Assembly: GCA_014607495.2 (NCBI GenBank)
Contig: CP053173.1
Span: 124,001 to 188,000, forward strand
Length of the DNA: 64,000 nucleotides
Source of the DNA: Carposina sasakii
Lineage: Eukaryota; Arthropoda; Insecta; Lepidoptera; Carposinidae
Reading direction: 5' to 3'
How positions within the stretch are numbered: the stretch's first letter is position 1; each line of letters begins with the position of its first letter. The notes beneath the pieces are model-generated. The model did not search any database, had not been told where the DNA came from, and was given only the letters and a program-made list of their open reading frames with translations. Below, one piece after another: positions 1 to 11,700 of this stretch. The position numbers and the translations under genes are program-made.

Positions 1-765
1 TTGTAACTCCACACATCCATCTCAACATTCTCATCTAACTTACATGCAGTCGATTTTCATCCTTCTTCTTTACGGCCCAGGATTCAGATCCATACAAGAC
101 GACGTCAAATTACGGTCTTGTACACCTTACGGGGAACACGATCATATGCCTTCTCGAGGTCGACAAACATCATGTGCAAGTTTCTGTGGCTGCGTTGATA
201 CTTTTCGCATAATTGCCGAATTGCAAAAATGGCATATGTCGTTCCTCGACCAGGCATAAAACCGAATTGATTCCGTGAGATTTCACTCTCTTCTCTCAGT
301 CACCTTCTCCAAATTCTTCATACTGTGTGACATGAGCTTCATTCCTCGGTAACTGTTGCAGTCCTGTACGTCCCCTTATTTTAAAAAATGGGCACTAATA
401 AACTATAGCACCATTCGTCAGGGATCGTCACTTCTTGCAACAGTTTATTGAAGAATAAAGTCAACCACAAACATCCATCCTCCCTCAAAAACTTCCATAC
501 TTCAACTGGTATACCATCTGGTCCTACAGATTTTCCGTTTTTCATACTTCGCACTGCCATCCTAACTTCTTCCTTGTTCACCTCTCTCACCAAACCTACA
601 TTCTCAGGTGGATCTTCTAAAACTCCGCTCCAGACATTTTCCTCATTCATCAATCTCTCAAAATACTCTCTCCATCGTTCTTTAATCTCATCATCTGACA
701 GAACCCTTCCTGCATCAGCTTTTATACAAAACGAATGGGATGAAGGCAGGAATATTATAACATAA
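1..765 (-). pseudogene. RTE-type LINE reverse transcriptase remnant
   Basis: Read on the minus strand, this is a broken non-LTR reverse transcriptase. Bases 653-381 stay open and carry the block KNGKSVGPDGIPVEVWK. Near 360-290 the phrase DVQDCNSYRGMKLMSH appears, then near 270-100 NQFGFMPGR and FVDLEKAYDRVPR in another frame. Near 90-10 come LYGSESWAVKKKDE and MRMLRWMCGV. These blocks occur in this order in RTE-clade reverse transcriptases. Frameshifts, stops and a deletion between the DRVPR and LYGSE blocks make it non-functional. It runs off the window at base 1, so its 3' end is not seen. Confidence 0.85.
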
Positions 766-2544
766 TTTTATGGATTACCTACCTATATACTTGACAACAA
801 GTAGATTTTCAAACCAAATGTTGGTTCCTTCATATAGTTTTGTTACCGTACCGAAATCTCCATTAGGCGCGGATTGTCAAATTCGCAAATTGTCTAGCGG
901 TCGCAATCTGTCAAATTCGCAAACTCTCTGACCCGTACGTGTAGAACAATTGTGGTGCTCTTCATTATATATTTTAAATTTTTGTCCCAATTGCCTGGCG
1001 GTTCCATACACCCTGTATAATTTTATTATAAGATAATAGGATTATAATAAAACTGATGACGCACATCGCTATAGTCATTGTGGATTAGCAACTGGGACAT
1101 AACGTAACTTTGCCGACATTTCTATAGAAAACTTTACAATGCTCTAACAGTTGATATCCACGCATTGTAGATAAGGCTTCTACTGTCTACTTATGCGATT
1201 AGTCATTAGTGCGATTAGTGGTTTATACAAAGTTCATGGTAACCCAACCATGAACTTTTAGCAGGGTTATTTCCATTGTGAAAGCGAGACATACCTAAAC
1301 ATGGTCCATATACAAGGTGTAACAAAAGAGGCATGTTGAGCGAAATACTATGTAAATAGCCCACTATAGAGAACCTATGTAGAAAATTAGTGACTAAAAT
1401 TCAAATATTTATTTTATTTTTACAAATAGTATAGAGAACTCCTAAAAATCTCACGAATGTTCATAGAAACTTCGAAAATAATTTTGAATCTCAACTTTAG
1501 TGAATTGGTGCTACCTATAGAGTATTTTCTTTCATTGCGCTTAATATATATATATATATATATATGTATATTTATTATAATTAGAGACTTTGTACAGTCG
1601 CCTAGAAAAAACCTACATCTATTGAAAAAGTACTATGTAAACGGAACGATCTCGCCACTCCAGACAGACCAATAAGGACTACGTGAGTGGCAAATTGTAA
1701 TATTAATGTACAAATGAAAATGTTAAATAAATAAAAAAATAAAAAAAATATTTATAACAACCATATTACAAAGCATTACAGCTTGCGCCAATGCGCCTTG
1801 AAATGTAGATATTATGATAACTTTAACAATTATAATGTGCATTCAAATATCAGATAAAAAATAGGCATGCATGCTCACTCATTCACCATCTCACAGTATC
1901 TCAGACACTCACGACTCACAGACGGCCATGTAACTTTGTGACACCATGTATATTTTTAGTCTGTGGAGTAAGCATGAACAGTATATGCTCGTCTAACTCT
2001 GTCATCACATTATTAATTTCTCATAGATTTTGATTGAGAGTTACTCGTAATAGCGTCACGGAGAGTAAAGTCTCGAAAGTATATAGTGTTCTGTGGTAAG
2101 GTTCAGGGAAGGTTTAAATGCAAATGCAGCTTTTTAAAGTAAATATATCCAGAGACGAATAAATTACCCTTGAAGGCATGAATGATTATGGTTAGGTACT
2201 TTGAAAGCTGTATAATATAATATCTGTTTGTGTATGTTAAAACTTTGCTACGGATTGAAGCGGCGGTTTCACGGTTTCGTCTAAAGCTAAGAGATATATT
2301 AGATAACTTGTCACATAACTTATTTCATTTATGTTCTTGAAAATCCACATAAATGAACGTAACGTGTTCTCTTACTTTACAAGTTAAATATCAATAAGGA
2401 TCCCTATCTCTTTGAGGTTTCCGACTACTAGGCCCGCAATTAACTCGATAATCAACTCGACTCATAGGATAATTTAAGTTTTTCTCTTTTTCTTTTCTAT
2501 ACTGTTGTACGTATGTACTAACAAAGTTATTTCCTTGTCCCCAG
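766..2544. other. Non-coding stretch upstream of the secreted-protein gene
   Basis: No supported gene. It holds a MITE-like fragment near 1312-1470, a TA dinucleotide run at about 1543-1566 and an A-rich retroposon-like tail near 1723-1750. The first coding exon downstream starts just after a 3' splice site (2543-2544), so an untranslated leader exon must lie in this stretch or beyond the window. A possible donor, gtaagg, is seen at about 2096, but nothing else identifies the leader exon or promoter. Confidence 0.5.
1312..1470. repeat. MITE-like fragment (acaaaagaggcatg family)
   Basis: The sequence around 'aatagcccactatagagaac' recurs in inverted or altered form near 13741-13900, 38185-38400 and 41975-42220. 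In those copies it sits with 'gtgggctatt' and 'tctcagaaattttcatac'-type phrases. It has no coding content and looks like a short non-autonomous DNA transposon remnant. Confidence 0.5.
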
Positions 2545-2712
2545 AATGTGGTCGTTTTGGCGCACTTGCAGCGTCACGATATGCGCGTGCGTCGTGATGG
2601 CACAGCGCATCGACCAGGAGCCGCTGTTGTCGCCCCGCCCCGCCAGGGTGCGCGACCGGGAGATGGGCAAAACTGACGAGCCGACCTGTGATCAGCTAAA
2701 AGCTATGTGGAG
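2545..2712 (+). CDS. Exon 1 (coding) of the secreted-protein gene
   Basis: A pyrimidine-rich 3' splice site ends at 2544. The ATG at 2546 is the second base of the exon, so the leader is on an upstream exon. The exon encodes the signal peptide and residues 20-55, including [11 protein letters not shown]. The donor is AG|GTAAGA, leaving phase 2. It is clearly more GC-rich than its surroundings. Confidence 0.85.
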
Positions 2713-5700
2713 GTAAGATATCGTATTCATCTTCAGCCTGTTACAGTCTACTGCTGTACGAAGGCCTCCCCCAGGACACGCCACAAGGCTACTGCCATAG
2801 GGAACCCCCCTATTTGTCCATAGTCACCATGCTGGGCAGGCGGGTTGATGACCGCAATCTGATTTTTAGACTATGTTATCAGCATGGGAGGCGCTGCTGC
2901 CCACCTCCCGGAAACCCTTAATGGCCTCGTACGATACCTACGGGCAGGCATGGGGTGGTACAAACTCTACTCTGCCGGCACCACGATGATAAAAACTATA
3001 CTTAACTAATAATTCAAGCTATGTTGAATGTGTGGGATTTCATTCGCGATTCTTCAGTTCTGGCTACCGTGTGTATATCGTGTGTGTGTGTGTGTGTGTG
3101 TGTATGTAGATACCCTGTACTTGCGGGCTACATATCAAATGTTATGTATGTATACAAATCTTTAGCCATGTACTTAGGTAATTTTGTTTCTATACTTATC
3201 TATGTATTTATATACCGCTGCTTATTACACCACGACACAAGACCTCAGGGATCTTAGTGTGGGACTAGGTCAATGTGTTGTAGCGATTAAATAGAAATAG
3301 AACAAAATTGGACCAATTTTTCCAAACGTCTGATAGCCTATCAGAATAATAAAATTGATGCTGTCTCTCTCTAAAACTTGACCAGATAGAGACAGCATCA
3401 ATTCTATTGTTCAGATAGACTATCTGACGCTTGGAAAAAACAGCCCTTACTCAATCAGGCCAAATATATGGGTATATTTGGTTTGATATCAACAAGTTGG
3501 AAAAACTTCGAAAATTTCCAACCGTTAATTTCTTTGGTCGAAGTTTTCTTTTTGTGCTGTCGAAATTATTTTCTTAATTTCGGGAGCTCGTATTACACAA
3601 CTTAGTTAATTTTTCTTTTGGCCTAAGTATATTATTTCCTGTTGGATTATTTCGCAATACTTTAGGGAGTTTTCTTACTTACTTTTGCCAAGTATTAGTG
3701 GACGTAATAATGCTAAAATATTAAGTACTTAGGAAATTAGATTATATTTCATAATCGTAATGATCCTGTGCTGAAGCGAGGCTTCACTAGTATACAACAG
3801 CTGCATCTCCTTCCGTGCATGTCGTAAGAGTCGACTAAGGAATAGGTAGGAATAAGTCGACTGCAGCGCCATAGGTCCTGGGTTCGAATCCCGGTAAGTG
3901 CCGGTACCACACGGCTAATAATAATAATGATCTAGATTAAATTTTAGTTGCTTCAGGACATACAGGGCGATCGTCGAAGTGCTGGAAGGATTTTTTCTTT
4001 CATATCTATTATTCAAAATGTCTAGCCGTTTTGTAAAACGGCGTGTTCTACAATCATCTTCATCAACAGCCTATTGCAGTCCACTGCTGGACGTAGGCCT
4101 CCCCCAGGGCACGCCACAAGACTGCCGTGAGGGGTATTTGCCCATGGTCACCACGCTGGGCAGACGGGTTGGTGACCGCAGTTTGTATTTTGGACTATGT
4201 TGTCTACACGGGAGGCGCTGCTGCCCACCTCTCGGGAACCCTTAATCGCCTCGTACGATACCCACGGGCAGACATGGGGTGGTACGAATTCTACTCTGCC
4301 GGCACCACGCGGCGGTGTTCTACAATATGCTTTCGAGATTTAGGTACATAAGTAGATTAAGGAATCGCTTTGCTATTTCTACATACAAAATAACCCTCCC
4401 GGGCAGCAGGGCCTCCCGTACTGGATAATATAGTCCAAAAATCAGACTGCGGTCACCAACCCGCCTGCCCAGCAGCGTGGTGACTATGGGCAAAAACCTT
4501 CCCACGGCAGAAGCTATTTTGGGAGGCCTACGTCCAGCAGTGGACTGCGATAGGCTAACGAGGAATAACCCTCATTTCTTTGAGGATTATTCGTCGTCGT
4601 CGTGCAAAACAAGAAGTAGCAAAGCGAATCCAGTAAATAAAAATGATATGTCGTTATCTGAAAAGATGAGATAGATTCGACATTACTATGTAATTGAATC
4701 TTCGGTAATGTAAAAAGGATTGTTCGGGATAACTCGGGATAAATCGGCAAAAACGTTCGGGATTACTAACAGCATTATCGTCTTCGATATACTTACGTGC
4801 GATTTTGTACTGGGAAACCTATAGGAACGCCAACTTACAGCTAATTCTATAATAGTAATATGATTTGTTTTCATACAAAGAATTATGGCAGGATTTTACC
4901 TGAGCGATTTTCGAGGTGTTTTAGGATACGATCTATACATATCTTAGTGATTTGTTTAATTATTTTTTTATGCAAAATTGGTTTTTCTAATAAAAGCAGG
5001 GATTAAATAAAGCGTAAAAAAGACTTGAAATTGAATAACGAGTGGGAAGACCTGAGAACAGGAAGACATAAAATAAGTACATATTTAGCTTCAAGTCACC
5101 TCATCGGTCGGTCTTTTTGACAAGTAACTTTGACAGTCTACTTCAGTTTAGTTTTACCTAGCCTGCCTTGCGTTGTTGTTTTAGTACATTCTTGGATTAT
5201 CCTTTTATTTGACCCTTGCATACTCCCCGGACTTGATTAGCTGCTTTTTATAACGACTTTTGCCTTTCATAACGGACCCTGTTTGTGCTTTACGATTGAC
5301 ATGGATCTTGCTCGGCCTACACGCATCTTATGCGTGAATTGCAATATCTGTGTGAACACGCTTCGTCGATATCGGATTTTGGAGCAAAACACCAGACTAT
5401 GTACCTTATAGTGCACCTGGGTTTATCCGCAAATCGTAAGTACATTATTAATAACCGCAAGAGTTAAATTATTGACACTGTTTTAGAAGTTTATCTAATT
5501 AGAAGCCTTAAAATAAGTTTGAAGCTTTTGGCTTTGAAAATGACATAATTCCCATATTTTTCAACTTTCATCCCTTAATTCAACTTCTTACAGCCCTCTT
5601 TTCGCATTCAAAAATAGCCTATATCCATCTTATATCCTATATACTTATATAATGTCATACAAAACATATGTCGATTAACAATTTGAATTGATTTTCGGAT

Positions 5701-8700
5701 TAGCAGCTATGTATTTATAGTGGCATGCTAGGTGCTTGGATCTGGCTTCTCGTTACGACTGTAGTGTCTTGTGTTCGTGACCATGAGTCGGCAGATCCGA
5801 GGGTCAGCGAAGGTTGTAGGGCCCGGTGGTGGGCGACCCCTCAATGGATATATAATTTCAGTAGTTTCAGTTTCCGCATTTAAAATATTAGGATTTATTC
5901 TGTGCTTTTTCTTTCAGATCACAGATGATGATTTTGTCTGTGAAGCCTAGAGTTTGCGGCAAGACATTCCTACTGGTTCTGAACAAGCTGGACCTAGTCA
6001 ACGAGGGCACGTATGTCTTCTATGTGGCTGTTTTATTGCATGAAGACAAAGTTACAAAATAATTCGAGAAAACAGAATTGCAGCAAAATATGATAAATAT
6101 TATCCAAGGGTAGAAGGGTAGAACCTGTGTGTGTGTAATGACTCTCGTGTGGTATTTAGGATGGGCAAGGCATGAGACAAATGTATCAGCACCGGCAGAG
6201 TTCCTGGATGACATTTTTGTTAGATACGACGAATAAATACATTATAAATATCTATAATTGCTTTATTATTTTACCTTGTATCCATACATACATGTTACGC
6301 CCATTATCCCCCAAGCAGGTTGGGCAGAGGTGTGCAAATTACACACCCACTTTTCACCAGTTAGCCTATTAAGTCCCACGCGGTATGTGGTGAGCCTACC
6401 GCCAGTATCCATCTTATTTTAGTCAGTACTAAATACCTCCTTACTTACTAGCTCTCATCCCACGGCTGTGATATACGTCCGTTAGTCTGCTGATTTTTAC
6501 TGGGTTGTGATAACGAGTTCAGGGTTCAATTCTTTGATCGAGCAAAGTAGTTTGAGTTTGTGATCATCATCAAAACCGCTAAATCTAAATAAGCATACTT
6601 ATAGATAGAGAAAAAAATTGTTGGTGTCGTTTCGACGTAACCTCTAATTATAATATGTTAATAACTTTCTTTTCCTGCCACTATGAACCAAAATTCTTGC
6701 TGATAATGATTAAGTAATTAAAACTCTATTACAAATTCGCTTTCAGGTAAAGCATTGTATGGGACCTTGCCTATGTTCTTTAATATACAGTCAAACCTGG
6801 ATAAGCGAGAGTTCAAGGGAGCACAATCTCATTCTCGCTTATAGAGGTTTCTCACTAACCCGAGTTTCTCGCTAATGCAGGTACATAGGTAGCGTTTCTC
6901 TCTTATAGAGGTACGCAGCAATAACAAGTTACAGTAAGTACGATTGTAGTAAATATGTAATATGATAAAATTATGTGCATAATATGCACAACATATATTA
7001 TGTACGTGTATACATATATATTTTTAATAATATGTATATGTTATGTACGTTAGATTTCGACATCAAAGTACTTTATAAGGGTAGGTATCAAGAATGAGTC
7101 ATAAAATAGCAGATGTTAAATTTGTAATTTGTTTTGTCATTTGTTATTGTATGAACTTATGTATTTTTTGTAGCAATAGTTCCTCCTAAATAATAAATAA
7201 AGCTCATCTCTCGCTTATAGAGGTATAGATAAGTAGCAGTCTCACTTACGGAGGTCCATGAGGGAAAAACGACTCTCTCTTACAGAGGTTTCTGTTTCTC
7301 GCTAATAGAGGTTTTGGGAGCTTGAAATGACGGGTCCTGGCTATTACTCTCACTTATAGAGTTTTCTCACTTATCCAGTTCTCACTTACCCAGGTTTGAC
7401 TGTATTCGTATTGAAAATGGCCGAAGGATCAAAGAATACCTTTAAAGATTTTTGAATTTTTGACCACAGTAAAGTTTCCGGGATAAATCCTTTGCATTTT
7501 ACCGAGCTGTGTTGAAAATATAAGCGTTTTATCTACCTCGACCTGCACGGAAATATAACAATGCAGCGCCTAACGTTAAAAGGGATTCCGTGTAAATGCC
7601 TGGAAATCCGTTTCAACGCTTTCAAAACATATTCCATACATGTCTGGTTCACTGTGAATGGGGTTTAGTTAAGGGTATACAAGGAGAGCAGTGTATATTC
7701 TATGTAAGCTTACGCCTACAATATGCTTAGCTGAAATCTAGGGAAGTGCTCCTTGAGCTTAAATACAGGGTGTGGGTGACAGCCAGGCAAATACTAAAAT
7801 GCTAAATAACTACCATTGTGTTGAGTTATACGACAATGTTATTACTCGCAGGAAATGTATTTTTGATTTGATTATCAGTAATCTTCGCTCTCCGCGCCAA
7901 TTGTATCGGGCTATCCTGTGACTAATTAAATGGACTTATTGGTTATTGCGTGACACATCGCTGTTTTTTAGATCACTTGTGACTCCAGGAATCCATTAGG
8001 CCTGATCAGTAATTTGAACTTTTGGGGGCAACTTTTTTTGAAAATCATCTTTTGATTAAAATTTTCAGTCATCATGTATAAGGCCTAATTTAACGATGTA
8101 AACTAATTTTTTTTCCTGAAAATATGAAAAAAAAACGGAAAATTTTGGAATTTTCCTGCGAAAATATTCAGTGTGAGGGGCGTTTCCGCCTCCTGAATCA
8201 TGGTCTAACACTGAAATTTTTCATGGTATCAATATTTGCCTGGCTGTCACAAACATCCTGTATATAGATAGTATTAGGAAACCTTGAACGTAATTCCAGC
8301 AACGTGGGCGTCGGCCTAATACCTAAATTTAGTTCAATCTGGATTTTCCAATTCAATTTAAGACTACCAGGAATCGGTCTATTTTTGGATTAGCAATTTG
8401 ACACCCAAAATCTTGCAATAATCTAGCAAAGCTTAACTAGTGTTAGCTAGGCCTCCAAGGTTTAAAAAAATATAGGAGAGTAAGTGAACAGCTCATCATA
8501 ATACCAATAGGTACAATAAAATATTTTTTTTTTTAAACGAAAAACCGACTTCCTCCCAAAACTCGAGCTTACTAAAGTAAAACTTTACTAAAGGGCAAAT
8601 ATATATTGCATTAAGCCGTGTACGACGTTTAGAAGGCAAAATATTGTCAGATTTATAGGGCCAGCAAATGATTAAATAGGCTACATGACAAAAGAGAGAA

Positions 8701-11700
8701 ATGACTAGGCTTCTAAACTTTACGTCTGACAATATGAGCAACATATAATTACACTCCTTCTTCCTGCCCTGTTCCCAATCATTTGGGGTCGGTGCAATAT
8801 GTAGGTACTCTTCTTTCATTTATCCCTATTATCCGTCATCTCGTTATTCTCATGTCTACCTCTTCCTCTATAACCATCTTACTTCGGACACGGCTTAACG
8901 CAACATATAATTTCACTAATTAACACAATTATCTTAATCTTCATAAGTCTATTGCAGTTCACTACTGGACGTAGGCCTCCCCCTGCCGTAGGGGGATTTT
9001 GTTGCTAAAAAGTTCCATTGTCTGTTTTTCGGCGGCTCCATCATCAGGCCCTCGTTTCCTTTATATTATGTGTAGCTGACCAAAATTCTCTATAAAAATA
9101 TAAAAACGGACTACTCATGCCTATTATATTTGAGGATATCCCTAGATTCCTTAGAGATTCTGTGGGCTACCCCACATAAAACATACTTACATTACCTACT
9201 TGTACATTTACAGTTTTACACCCAGATAAAATAATATACCTACCTCAACATTATTTATTTATACATTACACTTACATAATACATACATTACAATACATTC
9301 ATACAGTCTCACCTCAAACACAAACATACACATCTAACGTGTCGTGGTATATCAGTCGGTCAGTAGTATGATGGAAACGCGCATCGACTACTAACCAGCA
9401 CGACGTCACATAATGGCCGCCTCGACCGGTTCGAGCGCCGATGTACCGAGCGGTGGCATAGCAACTGCCTGCTCCCGCGCGTCTCCCGCGCCAGTCAGAA
9501 CCCTCCAGTGACGACCATTACACGCTTCTTAGTTTAAGCCAGCTGTATTGTTTACGCGCTTTCGCTTATTATACACGTATATTGCATTCCGCTATTAGTT
9601 AATGTAATCTGTGGTTCGTACTGTGAACTGTGCTAGTAAATAACAGTGGAGATATAAGTGTTCTTCATTTCCTTCATAACTCCGGAGTCTACAATCCTCA
9701 GTTAAGTTTCTCAAAAGTTAGCCGGCCTAAATCAGGCTAAATTGGTGACCCCGACGTGATTTGAACACACTACGTGAGTTAAAGATGGAAGAAAAAGTAG
9801 AGAATGATAGTAGTACCTCACAAGAGACCGCTCAATCGGCGTACGGGGTCAACACCCGTCGCCGTATTAGAAAAATGAACGTTTCCAATGTACAAGAGCC
9901 ACCCGTCATCCGGAATTTAAAGGTGCCGACATTTTCGCCGGATGACCCTGAGATTTGGTTCGCATTATTGGAAGGACAATTCGACATTTACGGCATTACC
10001 GATGACGCTGCTAAGTTTAACCAAGTTATAACAAACATCGAAATCGCTCAAGCCAAGACAGTGAAAGATATTATCGTAAATCCCCCTAGTACAGGCAAAT
10101 ATATTAGAATAAAACAGGAGCTGATTAAGCGACTCTCCGCGTCACACGAAAATAAGGTCAGACAACTTTTGACCCACGAAGAGCTGGGTGAGAGGAAAGC
10201 GTCCCAATTCTTACGCCATTTGCGGGATTTAGCTGGACCAAATATTCCAGAAGACTTCTTACGGACTATATAAAAATATATATTTGTAAAAATTGGGGTG
10301 GCGCTAGTACTGCGCAGTGATCACCAAACTAGCAACAAAATAACGTGCGCAGATTCTTGCCGCTAAAACAGCTGCTTTGTAACTAGTATCTGCAAAGTAT
10401 TATTTTAAGTGAAGTCTTTATCTTCTATTGCAATATGCATACCATTGCTCCTGGATTTGTCTATTTGTAACCTTGATGTTTCTTTACTGTTTTGTACTCT
10501 GTTACTCATACTTAATTGGTGATACTCAGGTTCTATCTGTTAAATGTAAATAAGCGAATGCTATTGCCACACAAACCTATAAAGGTTTATAGGCAATTTA
10601 ATAAAAAAATGTATCATATATTGTACTTACCTAAATAAATAAAAAAAATAAAAAAAATAATATGGAGCAACCGCCTCCCACGTAGTATTCAAACAGTTTT
10701 GGCATCACAATCATCTTTGACCTTGGAACAACTAGCGGAACTAGCTGACCGCATTCAAGAGATCTCCGCACCAGGTAACGTTGCCGCAACATCAACATCC
10801 AACGGCGGGATCGACCCGGATAGCAGCCGTGCTTCCGGCTGCAACACGTCCGGCGAGATTGCCGAGCTTAGAAAAATGGTAGAACACCTCGCGCTCAAAA
10901 TCGATGAACACACGCGCGGATCACGTTCACGTTCCCCTAATCGCTACACATCTCGACGACAACGCCGTTCTACTTCACGCAGCTCAACGCGTTCAGCATC
11001 AATGTACCGGCAATACCCCGTATGCTGGTACCACACCAAATTCGGCTCGAGGGCGTATAAATGTCAAAAACCCTGTGATTATAAGGCGGGAAATGCCACG
11101 GGCAATCATCAGTAATGGCGGCAGACGATTGCCCCGTAATTCCAGGTCGCCTCTTCGTAATAGATCGCGACACGAAAACCAAATTTTTGGTTGACACCGG
11201 CAGCGACCTCTGCGTGTTCCCACACTCTCAACTACATGATCGACGAGTACCTACAAGTTACAAACTCACTGCAGCTAATGGATCTACCATAAACACCTAC
11301 GGCTATGCGCACCTCAAACTGAACCTGGGACTCCGTCGAACATACCCGTGGCGTTTCGTAGTAGCTGATGTTACTAAGCCTATAATAGGAGTAGATTTTT
11401 TATGTTTTTATAATTTAGTCGTAGATTGCAAACAAAAAAAACTAATAGATAATACTACAACATTGTCTACCCCAGCTTCATGTGCTTTCAATTGTAATAA
11501 CATCCTTTCTGTAAAGGTACTGACTGGCGATTCTCCGTATCACCTGTTACTAGCGCGTGAGTTCCCAGATATCACGCGACCGGCTGGTGCACAACGCACA
11601 ATACCTCACAGTACACAGCATCACATACGCACCACACCTGGCCCTCCGGTCTCATGCACTCCTAGGCGACTAGCACCAGATAAATTAAAGATAGCTAAGA

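Noticed and set aside
4127..4750. Several 60-90 codon frames on both strands
   Set aside because: They run across two copies of the dispersed lepidopteran repeat and recur wherever that repeat occurs.
8496..8819. 107-codon minus-strand open frame
   Set aside because: AT-rich, no motif, no splice or family support; likely chance.
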